Positions 24,805 to 34,353 of a stretch of 64,000 bases of DNA are shown here, one piece after another. Source of the DNA: Streptomyces fuscichromogenes (lineage in GTDB: Bacteria > Actinomycetota > Actinomycetes > Streptomycetales > Streptomycetaceae); assembly GCF_014645815.1 (NCBI RefSeq), contig NZ_BMML01000013.1, positions 62,001 to 126,000 on the forward strand. The letters are read 5' to 3'. Position numbers and translations under genes: made by a program. The first letter of the stretch is position 1; every line of letters starts with the position of its first letter. Below the pieces are notes generated by a model, which saw nothing but the letters and a program-made list of their open reading frames with translations, was not told where the DNA came from and did no database searches.

Positions 24805-25410
24805 ATGAACGTCTTCGACGTACGCGACGTCGTCAAAGAGCCGGACGCCCTGCTCGCCGTCACGGAGAACCCACGGCACCGGGCGATCCTGCTGAACTTC
24901 CGCAGGCACGCGCTGCTGGAGGTCTCCGGGCGCTGGCGGGAGATCCTCCAGCCCGGCATGATCGTCGACGAGCCCCTGTACCGCATCAACGAGAAGGGCG
25001 CCTCGTTCCAGCTGCGCGGCACGGCCGAGATCGGCGCGTTCTACGCGGGCCTCACCGACGCCCGCGCGAACGTCTTCGGCCCGATCACCGACCAGGTGGC
25101 CGTCGCGGACTGGGGCCTGGCCATCGAGTCCTTCTTCGGCCACCACCTCCCCGGCCGGGTCCTGGCCGAGCAGGGCGAGGACATCGACGACCCCGACGCC
25201 TACTACCAGCTCACCCACTACATGGCGTCGTTCTGGCCGTACGACGCCGACTGCCGCCTGATCGGCGAGCACATCTACGAGGACGCCGGCAGCCGCCGCA
25301 TCGTGAAGATGGACCCGGCGGACGTCATCACCCCGGAGCGGGCACGCGAACTGCTGACCCCGCTGCTGGACAGCGCCCCGCCCGGACCCGATCCGGCGGC
25401 GCACGGGTGA
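24805..25410 (+). CDS. Small protein, probably SnoaL/NTF2-like
   Basis: A 201-aa protein without signal peptide or membrane segment. The stretch about 22-75 (RHRAILLNFRRHALLEVSGRW, then a PLYRIN motif and GTAEIGAFYAGL) resembles the cone-shaped SnoaL/NTF2 fold used by small isomerases, hydratases and ring-hydroxylating beta subunits. I do not recognise a specific family. It follows the SDR by 25 nt and reads in the same direction. A similar SDR plus NTF2-like pair occurs at 61325-62710. Confidence 0.6.
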   Translation: MNVFDVRDVVKEPDALLAVTENPRHRAILLNFRRHALLEVSGRWREILQPGMIVDEPLYRINEKGASFQLRGTAEIGAFYAGLTDARANVFGPITDQVAVADWGLAIESFFGHHLPGRVLAEQGEDIDDPDAYYQLTHYMASFWPYDADCRLIGEHIYEDAGSRRIVKMDPADVITPERARELLTPLLDSAPPGPDPAAHG

Positions 25411-25459
25411 GCACCGGCACCTCACCGTGTGCCGTGACCGGGAGGATGATGGGCCACGG

Positions 25460-26815
25460 ATGAGCGAGGCGGGCGAGGTGGCCGAGGTGGGTGCCGGTAC
25501 GAGCGCGGGCGAGTGGCTGCTGGGACTGCGGCCGGACGACGGCGCGGACCGCCCATCACCGGCCTCCTCCCCCGCGACGGTCGCCGAGGCCGTGGCCGAC
25601 CTCGGCGACGGTCCCGTGGCCTGGGCGGTCGAGACGGCCGCCGGGGCCGCCGAGAAATGCGCCCGGCAGTCTCCCGAAGTCGCCGCCGGACCCGTCGGCC
25701 TGCGCACGGCACGCCGGTCGGTGGAGGCCTGCTGCATCGCGATCCTGCGGGGACTGCTCAACGACACACCGCCCGAGCTCATCGCCGTCCCGCCCGAAGC
25801 GGTCGACGGCAACCGCGATCTGGTGCACCGGGGGGTGTCGCTGGACCGCATCCTGCGGGCCGTGTGGACCTCTCACGTCCACACCTACGAACGGCTGCTC
25901 GCGGCTCTGCGGCTGCTCGTCGAGGCGGACCGCCGGCCCGACGAGAGCGAGCGCGTCGCCCGGCTGTCCTTCGCCTACGTCGAACAGCTGACCACGGCGT
26001 TCACCACGCAGTACGCGACGGAGCGGGAACACTGGGCCGGCAGCCGCACCGCGGCCCGTCGCACACTCGTGGAAGACCTCCTCACCGGCCGCCACGCCGA
26101 CCCCGTGACGGTGGAGAAGACCCTGGGCCTCGATCTCGGGCACCATCACATGGCCGCCGTGCTGTGGTCGGCCGCCTCCGCGGACGGCCAGGGCCCTGCC
26201 GCGCCCGCGCACCGGCTCGCCGCCGATCTCGCCGCCGATCTCGTCGGCGTCTCGCGGGCCGTGCGCTCCCTCGTCCTGCCGACCGGAACGTCCGAAGTGT
26301 GGGCGTGGTTCAGCTGGCCCCGGGAACCGTCGGCGGATCTCCTCTCGCTGATCCGCGAGGAGTCGAAGGAGCGGACAGCGCACTGCCCCGGCGGGGTCTA
26401 CGCCGCGCTGGGACCGCCGGCCCGGGGTGAGGAGGGGTTCCGGGCGAGCCACCTCGCCGCTCGGGAGACCCAGCGGGTCGCCCAGGCCCTCGGCGCCCCG
26501 GGCGCGTACGCCTACGCCGACGTCGCCGTCCTCTCCCTGCTGACCGCCGATGCCCAGCACGCCGAGCGCTACATGCGCGAGGTCCTGGGGCCGCTGGCCG
26601 TCCCCGGTCCCAAGGCCGCCGCGCTGCGCGAGACGCTGCGTCTGTACCTCGCGCACGGGCGCAGCCGCAGCCTCGCCGCCGAGGAACTGTTCGTGGCGCC
26701 CACCACCGTCGCCTACCGGGTCAAGCGGGCCGAAGAGCTGATGGGCAGGCCGCTGCCGCAGGACCATCTGTCGTTGCGTCTGGCGCTGGAGATCAGCCGG
26801 ATCATCACCCCCTGA
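25460..26815 (+). CDS. PucR-family transcriptional regulator
   Basis: A 451-aa regulator. The C-terminal 60 residues form the PucR helix-turn-helix (ALRETLRLYLAHGRSRSLAAEELFVAPTTVAYRVKRAEELMG). The middle has the GGDEF-like/CdaR sensor stretch (residues about 200-350, GVYAALGPPARGEEGFRASHLAARETQRVA), and the N-terminal part is the family's helical sensor region. PucR/CdaR proteins usually activate catabolic genes. ATG at 25460 was chosen; an in-frame GTG or ATG-less extension to 25427 is possible because GGGAGG lies 14 nt upstream of the chosen start. Likely target: the oxygenase/aldehyde dehydrogenase pair downstream. Confidence 0.8.
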   Translation: MSEAGEVAEVGAGTSAGEWLLGLRPDDGADRPSPASSPATVAEAVADLGDGPVAWAVETAAGAAEKCARQSPEVAAGPVGLRTARRSVEACCIAILRGLLNDTPPELIAVPPEAVDGNRDLVHRGVSLDRILRAVWTSHVHTYERLLAALRLLVEADRRPDESERVARLSFAYVEQLTTAFTTQYATEREHWAGSRTAARRTLVEDLLTGRHADPVTVEKTLGLDLGHHHMAAVLWSAASADGQGPAAPAHRLAADLAADLVGVSRAVRSLVLPTGTSEVWAWFSWPREPSADLLSLIREESKERTAHCPGGVYAALGPPARGEEGFRASHLAARETQRVAQALGAPGAYAYADVAVLSLLTADAQHAERYMREVLGPLAVPGPKAAALRETLRLYLAHGRSRSLAAEELFVAPTTVAYRVKRAEELMGRPLPQDHLSLRLALEISRIITP

Positions 26816-27062
26816 TCACCGGCCCGGCTGCGATCACCGGCCCCGACTGCGCCGCGGCGACAAAGCCGGGACTCGAATCTGTCGTACCGCGCCGAGGACA
26901 TCCGGCGGACGGCGCCGGAGGATGACCCGGCCGGGCACGAGGAGGTGCCCACCGGGCAGTGGAGCGGCACCCGAGCCGAAGCGTCCCGGAGCCTGTCCCG
27001 GCACGTCGGAGTGCGCCGGCTGTGGGCCCGGCGCAGAGACCGCTCCCCGTGAAAGGGACTTC

Positions 27063-28589
27063 ATGAGCACCCCGTCCATACCCGTCGTCGCGACCACACC
27101 GATGTCCATGGCGCCGCAGGCCCTGCCCGTCGGCCCCGACCAGAACTGGCCGACGGGGAACAAGTGGCTGCGTGGTCCGTTCGCCCCGTGGGCGGAGGAG
27201 AGCCACGGCTACGACCTGCCGGTGGCGGGCGTCATCCCGGCGGATCTCGCGGGCGCCCTGTTCCGGATCTCCTCCAACCCCCGCTTCCAGCCCCGCAACA
27301 TGGACCGCTACCACTGGTGGGAGGGCGACGGCATGGTCGCCGCGCTCTACCTGCGTGACGGCAAGGCGGCCTTCCGCACCGGCTGGGTGGCGACGGACTC
27401 GATGAAGTTCGAGGTCGAACAGGGCGAGGCCGTCTACAGCGGCTTCGTCAACGGCGGCACGCCCGGGCGACTGCCGCAGGGCGCCCCGCCCGCCAAGAAC
27501 GTGGCCAACACCAACGTCGGCATCTTCGACGACCACCTGCTGGTCTACTTCGAGGGCGGCCTGCCTACGGCGATGCACCCGCAGACGCTGGAGACGTACG
27601 GCAGCTACGACTTCCACGGCGGCATCGACGTCCTGTGCACCGCCCACCACAAGACCGACCCGGCCACCGGCGACATGCTGTTCTTCGCGGCCACCGGCCC
27701 CGTCATCACCTGGTACCGCGCCGACGTCCGGACCGGACAGGTCATCGACTCCCACACCATCGACATCGGCGTCCCGGCACTCGTGCACGACTTCGTCGTG
27801 AGCGAGAACTACGCGATCTTCTTCGTCGCGCCCAACCTGTTCCGCCTCGACCTGATCGCGCAGGGCAGGCCCGGCGTGGTCTGGGACGAGTCCGCGCTGC
27901 CGCACGGCACCCAGATCGTGCTGATGGACCGCCGCACCCACGAGGTGAAGTGGTACGAGGCCGGTGGCGTGTTCGCACCCACGCACTTCTACAACGCCTA
28001 CGAGATCGGCGACGAGGTCGTCATCGACATGCACCGGATCTCCCGCATCGGCAACCCCGCCGACGCGCTCACCCCGCTCGGTTCCCACGAGTGGTTCCCG
28101 CCGGGCTACTCCTGGCAGTGGCGGATCGACACGGCGACCGGGAAGGTCGGCGACCGCCGCGTGTCCGGCATCGCCGGCGAGTTCCCGAAGATCAACGACG
28201 ATTACGTCGGCCGGCAGCACCGGTACGGCTACTTCGTCACCACCCGTGACCTGGCACCGGAGACCATGACCGACGGCCTGGCCCGCCACGACTACCTCAG
28301 GGACTCCACGACCGTCGTCGAAGGACCGCACCCGCTGACCAGCCCCAGCGAGCCGGTGTTCGTCCCTCGCCCCGACCCGACCGGCGAGGACGACGGCTAC
28401 CTGCTGACCTTGTGGTGGAACCCCGAGACAGGCCTGAGCGAGCTGCTGATCCACGACGCGTCCGACCTCGTCACACAGCCGCTGGCCCGGGTCGGGCTGC
28501 CCGTGCGGGTGCCGTTCGGCTTCCACGGCAGCTGGGCCGACCAGAGCGTCCTCGACAAGAGCGTGTCCGCCCTCCGAGTCACCGACTGA
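27063..28589 (+). CDS. Carotenoid-cleavage-type oxygenase (lignostilbene/isoeugenol oxygenase-like)
   Basis: A 508-aa Fe(II) enzyme of the RPE65/carotenoid oxygenase family, a seven-bladed propeller with iron held by four histidines. These appear as His195 (TAHHKTD), His242 (LVHDFVVSENY), His308 (APTHFYNAYE) and His488 (PFGFHGSW). Family entry motif LFRISSNPRFQP is near the N-terminus. Bacterial members without carotenoid genes nearby often cleave stilbenes or the propenyl chain of isoeugenol to an aromatic aldehyde and a C2 fragment. The aldehyde dehydrogenase directly downstream fits this. AAAGGGA precedes the ATG. Confidence 0.85.
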   Translation: MSTPSIPVVATTPMSMAPQALPVGPDQNWPTGNKWLRGPFAPWAEESHGYDLPVAGVIPADLAGALFRISSNPRFQPRNMDRYHWWEGDGMVAALYLRDGKAAFRTGWVATDSMKFEVEQGEAVYSGFVNGGTPGRLPQGAPPAKNVANTNVGIFDDHLLVYFEGGLPTAMHPQTLETYGSYDFHGGIDVLCTAHHKTDPATGDMLFFAATGPVITWYRADVRTGQVIDSHTIDIGVPALVHDFVVSENYAIFFVAPNLFRLDLIAQGRPGVVWDESALPHGTQIVLMDRRTHEVKWYEAGGVFAPTHFYNAYEIGDEVVIDMHRISRIGNPADALTPLGSHEWFPPGYSWQWRIDTATGKVGDRRVSGIAGEFPKINDDYVGRQHRYGYFVTTRDLAPETMTDGLARHDYLRDSTTVVEGPHPLTSPSEPVFVPRPDPTGEDDGYLLTLWWNPETGLSELLIHDASDLVTQPLARVGLPVRVPFGFHGSWADQSVLDKSVSALRVTD

Positions 28590-28639
28590 CATCCACAGCA
28601 CCCACACCCTTGAGCCGCGCGCGGATCCCGGAGACCACG

Positions 28640-30118
28640 TTGACCACGACAGTTGAACCCTCGTCCATCCACGGCAACCTGCCGTGGGACGGCAAGATCT
28701 TCGACGGCGCCTGGACCCAGGGCCGCGGCGGGACCCTCGACGTGCGAGCACCGGCCACCGGCCGGCTGCTCACCACGGTCGGCGCGGCGTCCCCCGCCGA
28801 CGTCGACCGGGCCGTCGAACGCGCGGCGAAGGCCCAGCGGGACTGGGCCCGGCTGCCCTACGACCGGCGGGCGGAGGTGTTCCGGAAGGCGGCGTCCGCG
28901 CTGCAGTCAGCCCCGGACCGGCTGGCGAGCTGGCTGGTTCCCGAGGCCGGATCGGGAGCGGGCAAGGCCGCCTTCGAGACCGGTCTGGTGGTCTCCGAGC
29001 TCTTCCAGGCCGCCGCACTGGCGGCGGAGCCCTACGGCGAGCTGCTCCGCAGCACGCGGCCGCGGCTGTCGCTCACCCGCCGGGTACCCCTCGGGGTGGT
29101 CGGGGTCATCTCGCCCTTCAACTTCCCCGCCGTCCTCTCGATGCGCTCGGTGGCGCCCGCGCTCGCCCTCGGCAACGCCGTCATCCTCAAACCCGACCCG
29201 CGCACTCCGGTCTCGGGCGGACTGGCTCTCGCCCAGCTGCTCGCCGAGGCGGGGCTGCCCGAGGGACTGCTGCACGTGGTGCCCGGCGGCGTCGACGTCG
29301 GTGAGGCGCTGGTGACCCACCCCTCCGTGCCCTGTGTCTCCTTCACCGGCTCCACCGCCGCCGGCCGTGCGATCGGCGCGGCGGCCGGCCCTCTGCTGAA
29401 GAAGGTGCATCTGGAGCTGGGCGGGAACAACGCCCTGCTCGTACTGCCCGACGCCGACCTCGACGCGGCCGCGTCGGCCGGGGCCTGGGGCTCATTCCTG
29501 CACCAGGGCCAGATCTGCATGACCACAGGACGGCACCTGGTGCACGCCTCCGTCGCGGAGCGCTACGTGGCCAAGCTCGCGGAGAAGGCCGCGGCGATCA
29601 CGGTCGGGGACCCGACCGACCCCGCGAACATGCTCGGCCCGATCATCGACGAACCCCAGCGTGACCGGGTCCACGACATCGTCACCCGCAGCGTGTCCCA
29701 GGGGGCCCGCCTGGCCGCGGGCGGAACCCACGACGGGCTCTTCTACCGGCCCACCGTCCTCGCCGACGTTCCGCACGACGCGCCGGCGTTCACCGACGAG
29801 ATCTTCGGCCCGGTAGCCCCGGTCTCCGTCTACGAGACCGTCGACGAGGCCGTCGAGCTCATCAACCGCTCCGAGTACGGTCTGTCGGTGGCCATCCTCA
29901 CGCGGGACGTGTTCGGCGCCCTGGAACTCGCCGAACGCATCGAGTCCGGTGCCGTCCACATCAACGACCAGACCGTGGACGACGAGGCCGTGGCTCCGTT
30001 CGGGGGCTCCAAGGCTTCCGCCGCCGGCGGCCGATTCGGCGGCGGAGCCAACCTCGACACCTTCACCGAGGTGCAGTGGGTGACCGCGCAGGCGGAGATC
30101 GAGCGGTACCCCTTCTGA
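28640..30118 (+). CDS. Aldehyde dehydrogenase, benzaldehyde/vanillin type
   Basis: A 492-aa NAD(P)-dependent ALDH. General base Glu259 (HLELGGNNALLVLPDADLD) and catalytic Cys293 (HQGQICMTTGRHLVH) are both present. The GGNNALLVL and GQICMTTGR wording, and SEYGLSVAILTRD, are those of benzaldehyde/vanillin dehydrogenases. It starts at TTG (28640) with CGGAG about 6 nt upstream and ends with a strong terminator. It should oxidise the aldehyde made by the oxygenase 50 bp upstream to the corresponding benzoate. Confidence 0.82.
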   Translation: MTTTVEPSSIHGNLPWDGKIFDGAWTQGRGGTLDVRAPATGRLLTTVGAASPADVDRAVERAAKAQRDWARLPYDRRAEVFRKAASALQSAPDRLASWLVPEAGSGAGKAAFETGLVVSELFQAAALAAEPYGELLRSTRPRLSLTRRVPLGVVGVISPFNFPAVLSMRSVAPALALGNAVILKPDPRTPVSGGLALAQLLAEAGLPEGLLHVVPGGVDVGEALVTHPSVPCVSFTGSTAAGRAIGAAAGPLLKKVHLELGGNNALLVLPDADLDAAASAGAWGSFLHQGQICMTTGRHLVHASVAERYVAKLAEKAAAITVGDPTDPANMLGPIIDEPQRDRVHDIVTRSVSQGARLAAGGTHDGLFYRPTVLADVPHDAPAFTDEIFGPVAPVSVYETVDEAVELINRSEYGLSVAILTRDVFGALELAERIESGAVHINDQTVDDEAVAPFGGSKASAAGGRFGGGANLDTFTEVQWVTAQAEIERYPF

Positions 30119-30165
30119 TTCTGAGCAGTGCTGCGGCGCGTGCCCGCGTCGGCCGGTCCCTGGCG

Positions 30166-30194
30166 GGGCCGCCGGCCTCATCGGCCGGCGGCCC
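30166..30194 (+). terminator. GC-rich hairpin after the aldehyde dehydrogenase
   Basis: GGCCGCCGGCC (30167-30177) and GGCCGGCGGCC (30183-30193) form a perfect 11-bp stem with a 5-nt loop, extended by one more G-C pair. It lies about 50 bp after the stop, in the usual place for an actinobacterial terminator without a U tract. Confidence 0.7.
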
Positions 30195-30634
30195 TCCCGG
30201 TACAGGGCGCGGGCCGGCAGAAGCGGCAGCCCTGATCGCGCGCACGGCTGAGCGGCCGCGACGCCGACGCCGCATCAGCCGACTCGGCCCCGCCTGAGCG
30301 CGAGGCACTGTCCGGAGCCGGTCGGGGGCGGGACAGCCGGGCAGCCGGCTGCCCGTCCCGGCTCCGAAGACCGTGTGCGCAGCCGCCCGGAGAGGCATGT
30401 GCCCTCCGGGCTTGGGCCTGCCCGAAGAACGTCCGGGCGGCAGACAGGCCGTGCGGGATGCCCACCTTCGGGCGTTCGGTGATCACGGCCTCGTACGGCC
30501 GGCCTCGTCGGGATCGGAGCCCGGTGGCGACCCCGGCTGCCGGACATGAGAGCGCGTCAGCCCTGGCACCCTGCCCGCGAGGTGAGCCGCGTTCTCGGCC
30601 CATGAGCGGCTGTCCCACGGCCGACGCATCATGC

Positions 30635-30648
30635 AGTAAACGTTTGCC
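30635..30648. promoter_or_regulatory. LacI-family operator A (auxiliary, upstream)
   Basis: AGTAAACGTTTGCC, core AAACGTTT at 30638-30645. Same palindrome as the sites at 36633, 38095 and 50036. It is centred about 215 bp upstream of operator B with no -10/-35 fitted to it, so it may be an auxiliary looping site. Confidence 0.7.
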
Positions 30649-30818
30649 GCAGACCCTAGTCAGCCGGAGATCACCCCGCAAGGGGCGAGGTAGCCGCGCT
30701 TCGCCCACCTCACCCCGAGACCACTCCAGGAAGCACGTGTGGCGCACTCGACCTGCGACGACACTCGGGGGACGGCAAGGCGGCGGGAACAACGTTCCGC
30801 CTGCACGGAATTCGGCCA

Positions 30819-30862
30819 TTGACCGGACACCGTACGGCGATTAGCGTGGAATACGTTTACTA
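30819..30862 (+). promoter_or_regulatory. Promoter with LacI-family operator B
   Basis: TTGACC (30819-30824), an 18-bp spacer, and TAGCGT (30843-30848), followed at once by GGAATACGTTTACT (30849-30862), a LacI-type operator with one degenerate half. The operator covers the start region, which fits repression. It drives the decayed hydroxyacid dehydrogenase and possibly the exported protein at 31445. Confidence 0.65.
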
Positions 30863-30913
30863 GAGGTTTCCTCCTCGTTTCCTTCCTTCCCAAGCTCCTG
30901 ACGCGGGAGACGC

Positions 30914-31341
30914 ATGTCCAGATCCGCCCTGCCCCGTGCCCCGTTCGCCATGGACCCGGCATGTCTTCACCAGTTCTTCCCCGAGCCGCTCGTGGCACGA
31001 CTGCAGGGTCTGGCACGGAAGTGTTCATCGCCGGATGGGACCCCCCTCGGCCGGCCCCGGCTGCCGGATGGACGACGGCATACGGAAGCACGGGGACGCG
31101 GCGTCCGGCGCGGCGCACGCCAACCCCCGTCCGGTGGCCGAACACACCCTCGTCGCGTTCTTGCCCGCCGGCAAGGACACCTTCCGGCCGCAGGCGAGTT
31201 CCCGGGTGGGACGCACCTGCCCGGCACCCGGTGATCACTGCCCACGCACATCGCCGCCGCGTTCGGCAAGGAACCGGGGCGTCTCGGGCGCACCGCCATG
31301 GAGGAACCAGCGCGGGCCCGCCGCTCGCTCACGCCGTGGCG
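30914..31341 (+). pseudogene. Decayed D-2-hydroxyacid dehydrogenase (partial copy of the 38141 gene)
   Basis: The opening APFAMDPACLHQFFPEPLVARL matches the intact gene at 38141 (VFAMDPVHLPQLFPAPLMDRL). Fragments in shifted frames continue the match. EVFIAGWDPP (31018 onward, frame 1) corresponds to EVLITGWGCP. NPRPVAEHTLVAFLPAGKDTF (near 31120-31180, frame 3) corresponds to NAVPVAEYTLAMILLAGKDAF. HIAAAFGKEPGRLGRTAMEE (31244 onward, frame 2) corresponds to the C-terminal HIAGSLGNELERLGRIVVAE. The whole NAD-binding domain between the last two is missing. Its promoter and operators look intact, and the start lies at the same distance class as the intact copy. This is a dead paralogue from duplication of a regulated gene. 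Confidence 0.8.
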
Positions 31342-31444
31342 GGGACGGATCCGAACGTCCACGCCCGTACCGAAGAACCACGCACGACCGCTACCCGTCC
31401 GCGCCCTCCCCCGTACCCCCTCCAACGTCGAAGGGAAATCCGAC

Positions 31445-34294
31445 ATGCCCGAACCGATCCAGCGCAGGTCACTTCTGAAGGTGGCCGCGGGAGTCACAGC
31501 CGCGGGCTGGCTGTGGCCGGGCGGTACCGCACAGGCCGCCGAGGCCGGGACGACAGCCTCGCAGGCCGCCACCGCTCCTCTCGACACGCTCGTCCTCGGC
31601 GACAGCGCGTCGGAGAGCGCGCACGGTCTGACCGCGACCCTCTCCGACGTCGTGACGGGCGGTCTGGAGCAGGCCGCCCGTGTGCTCAACGCCCCGGAGA
31701 CCGCGGCCTTCTGGGGCGGCACCCTGTCCGCGAGGCTGGCCTGTCGGCCCACGGGCGCCACCTATGTCACCGTCAAGCTGTGGGGTTCGGAGAGCGGTGC
31801 CGAGCTCGGCCGACTGCAGCTGTTCGCCGAGGGCGAGCAGGTCGGCCACTATCACCTGGGGGCCGTCGACCCGCTCGACATAGCGAGCGACGACCCGCGC
31901 TCGCTGGAGCGCTTCTTCTACCACACGCTGCCGTTGCCCCTCGACCTCACCGCCGGCAAGTCGTCCGTCGCCCTCGAAGTCCGGTCCATGGGGCGCATCG
32001 CCGGCTACGCGAGCACGGCCGACGAGTACTACAAGGACATGGACGGCCCGAGCCGCACCATTTACCGCCTCTACACCCACGACGAGCCGTACTTCGGCAC
32101 CGCCGCCGACGACGTCACCGGAGCGCTGCCGGCTCCGGCGACCCGGACCTCACCCGGCTCCGAGATCGTCGGCACGATCAACACCCGTGTCCTGGCCCAG
32201 GCCTCGGCCGAAGCCGCCCGCACCAGCGCCCAGACCGAGCTGTGGTACCTGGACTTCCTGGCCCGCGCCTACCACATGTCCTCGACGGGTGCTTACCAGA
32301 ACATCGCCGTGCCACCGCAGGCAGCCCGCAGCCTGGACGGCGTCTACTGGAAGTACGTCGCCGACTCCACCGTGATCACCGGCTCCACCCAGCAGTGGAT
32401 GGGCCTGGGCCGGGCCGGACTGGTCATGCTGGGGCTCGCCGACGACCTGAAGCCGCTGCTCGACGAGCCGGTCCTCGGGTCGCCTTACGGACTGAGCAAC
32501 CCGGGTTTCGAGTTCGGCACGACCGGCTGGAAGTCGTCCACCTGGTCCGGCAGCGGCACCGCCGCCCGGGACACCACCGTGTACCGCACCGGCCACGCCT
32601 CCGCGAAGATCACCATCCCCGGCTCCGGCACGGTCGGCTACACCACCTCGGCGAAGCTCCCGGTGGACCAGGGCACCTACACATACGGCGCCTGGGTCAA
32701 GACCGACAGCACCGCCGACAACGGCGCCTGTCTCGACATCCTCTTCTACAACTCCAGTGGCACCCTGGTCGGCACGGACAACAAGTTCTACGCCTCGTCC
32801 GGCACCCACGACTGGGAGCACGTGACGGCCACCCTCACCACGCCGAGTACGGCCACCCAGGCCGCCGTCTCCATACGTCTCTCCGGCGCGGGCACGGCCT
32901 GGTTCGACGACCTGACCATGACCGAGCCGGCCGGGTCCGCGTACACGCCCGTCACCCGCCGGTCCGCCTGGGCGAAGATGCTGCTGGACAGCCGCGAGTA
33001 CTGGCGGCAGAACATCCCGCAGTACACGAACCAGGCCATCATCTGCTCCATCGGCCTCTACCTCGCCGACCGCGGCCTGAGCTGGCTCGGCTCCGACGAC
33101 GCCTGGGGCGAGACCAAGGCCCGCGACTACCTCTACCAGGCCGTCGGCCTCGTTCCCTGGCTCGGCCCGGAGAACGAGGACGGCACCCCGACCGAGCCGT
33201 TGGGCGGCTCGTACTACCAGGTCACCAAGAAGGGCATCTCCAAGGAACTCGGCTACGCGGGCAGCTACGGCGAACTCCAGGAATGGCTGTCGTTCGTGTA
33301 CGACGCGGTGACGGTCATCGGCGGCGTCGAGGACGGCACGCTGCGCGACCACCTGGTCAAGATGGCCAAGGCGCGCGCGGTGTTCCGGTACCCCTCCGTG
33401 GACCCCGACGGCTACCGGACGATGCGTCTGGAGACCATGGTCGGCTGGCGTGACACCGAGTACCCGGGCAAGGTCGCCTACGACCAGGACGCCAAGTGGG
33501 ACGGCCACGCACTGAAGATGGCCGCGCAGATCAAGGACCCGGACCTCACCTCCTACGCCCAGCAGTCCCTCAGCGAGGGCCAGGCGTTCCTGTCCCTGCA
33601 GGGCACCTACGAGGCGACGGTCTCCGCCCGGACCAACCTCAACCTGCTGTCCACGGCCGACGACTACGCGTACATCAGCACGGCCACCGGCAGCGGTGCG
33701 CAGCTGCCCATGACGGCGGGAGCGCCCGACTTCGTCTTCTCCGACGAGGAGAACGGCCTCGTCGCGATCAAGCACGGCGAGGAGATCCTCTTCGCCTCGC
33801 TGTACTGGCGGGCCCGCTGGGGCGTCAACCGGCTCGCCCGCGTCCACCACATCACCGCCGACGGCGTCGAGCGCTCGGGCACGGTCTGGCAGGACGTCAA
33901 GTACGTTCCCGACGGCAGGGCCTTCGCCGAGCCCGACTGGGTCAACTGGGAGTTCTCCGCAGGCGACCTCGACATCCCCGCCGGTGGCTTCGCCCCGCCG
34001 GGCGACACCCTGCACCAGGCGTTCGCGGGCCAGGTGCTGCCACTGGCCAAGGCCCCGGACGACGCTCCGGAGCGGGACCCGGGGGTCGAGAGCCCGTACG
34101 CCGGCCGCGCTTCCTTCTACCGATGTGCGTACGGCCCGTACCTGATCGCCATGAACACGACCGACAGCCGCAGCTACACCTTGGCCACGAAGGGCTTCGG
34201 CGCCGCCACGAACCTCGTGACCGGGGCGACGGTGAGCGCCGACGCCGAGCTGTGTGTGAAGCCCGGCACCACCGTGGTGCTGCGCAGAGGCTGA
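31445..34294 (+). CDS. Tat-exported 949-aa protein of unrecognised family with carbohydrate-binding-like insert
   Basis: A Tat signal is clear (RRSLLKVAAGVTAAGWLWPGG, with AQA cleavage). Residues about 45-235 look like a beta-sandwich (GDSASESAHGLTATLSDVV, YVTVKLWGSESG, RFFYHTLPLPLDL). About 255-350 is helical; 352-493 resembles a jelly-roll carbohydrate-binding module (NPGFEFGTTGWKSSTWSGSG to AWFDDLTMTEP); and about 500-720 is helical again (NQAIICSIGLYLADRGLSWL, ISKELGYAGSYGELQEWL, MVGWRDTEYPGKVAYD). A beta-rich C-terminal domain follows. The helical part interrupted by a binding module suggests an (alpha/alpha) barrel glycosidase, lyase or epimerase. I cannot assign a reaction. A paralogue lies at 50232-53165. 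ATG at 31445 sits just before the Tat signal. Confidence 0.8.
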   Translation: MPEPIQRRSLLKVAAGVTAAGWLWPGGTAQAAEAGTTASQAATAPLDTLVLGDSASESAHGLTATLSDVVTGGLEQAARVLNAPETAAFWGGTLSARLACRPTGATYVTVKLWGSESGAELGRLQLFAEGEQVGHYHLGAVDPLDIASDDPRSLERFFYHTLPLPLDLTAGKSSVALEVRSMGRIAGYASTADEYYKDMDGPSRTIYRLYTHDEPYFGTAADDVTGALPAPATRTSPGSEIVGTINTRVLAQASAEAARTSAQTELWYLDFLARAYHMSSTGAYQNIAVPPQAARSLDGVYWKYVADSTVITGSTQQWMGLGRAGLVMLGLADDLKPLLDEPVLGSPYGLSNPGFEFGTTGWKSSTWSGSGTAARDTTVYRTGHASAKITIPGSGTVGYTTSAKLPVDQGTYTYGAWVKTDSTADNGACLDILFYNSSGTLVGTDNKFYASSGTHDWEHVTATLTTPSTATQAAVSIRLSGAGTAWFDDLTMTEPAGSAYTPVTRRSAWAKMLLDSREYWRQNIPQYTNQAIICSIGLYLADRGLSWLGSDDAWGETKARDYLYQAVGLVPWLGPENEDGTPTEPLGGSYYQVTKKGISKELGYAGSYGELQEWLSFVYDAVTVIGGVEDGTLRDHLVKMAKARAVFRYPSVDPDGYRTMRLETMVGWRDTEYPGKVAYDQDAKWDGHALKMAAQIKDPDLTSYAQQSLSEGQAFLSLQGTYEATVSARTNLNLLSTADDYAYISTATGSGAQLPMTAGAPDFVFSDEENGLVAIKHGEEILFASLYWRARWGVNRLARVHHITADGVERSGTVWQDVKYVPDGRAFAEPDWVNWEFSAGDLDIPAGGFAPPGDTLHQAFAGQVLPLAKAPDDAPERDPGVESPYAGRASFYRCAYGPYLIAMNTTDSRSYTLATKGFGAATNLVTGATVSADAELCVKPGTTVVLRRG

Positions 34295-34353
34295 CTTCGG
34301 GGGAAGGCCGAAGGACGGCCCTGTCCCTCCGGTGCCGGGCCGGGGGCCGGGGC

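Larger units (their letters stand above)
30195..30913. other. Long intergenic region with regulatory sites near its right end
   Basis: No gene is supported between 30195 and about 30630; frames here lack start signals and family resemblance. From 30630 on it holds a LacI-type operator (30635-30648) and, near 30819-30862, a promoter with a second operator, both described separately. Confidence 0.6.

Noticed and set aside
30178..30819. Frames in the gap after the aldehyde dehydrogenase
   Set aside because: They cross the terminator and operator A and show shadow-type composition; no gene supported.
32150..34015. Long minus-strand frame inside the exported protein gene
   Set aside because: Antisense shadow. 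The plus strand has a Tat signal and a homologous paralogue.
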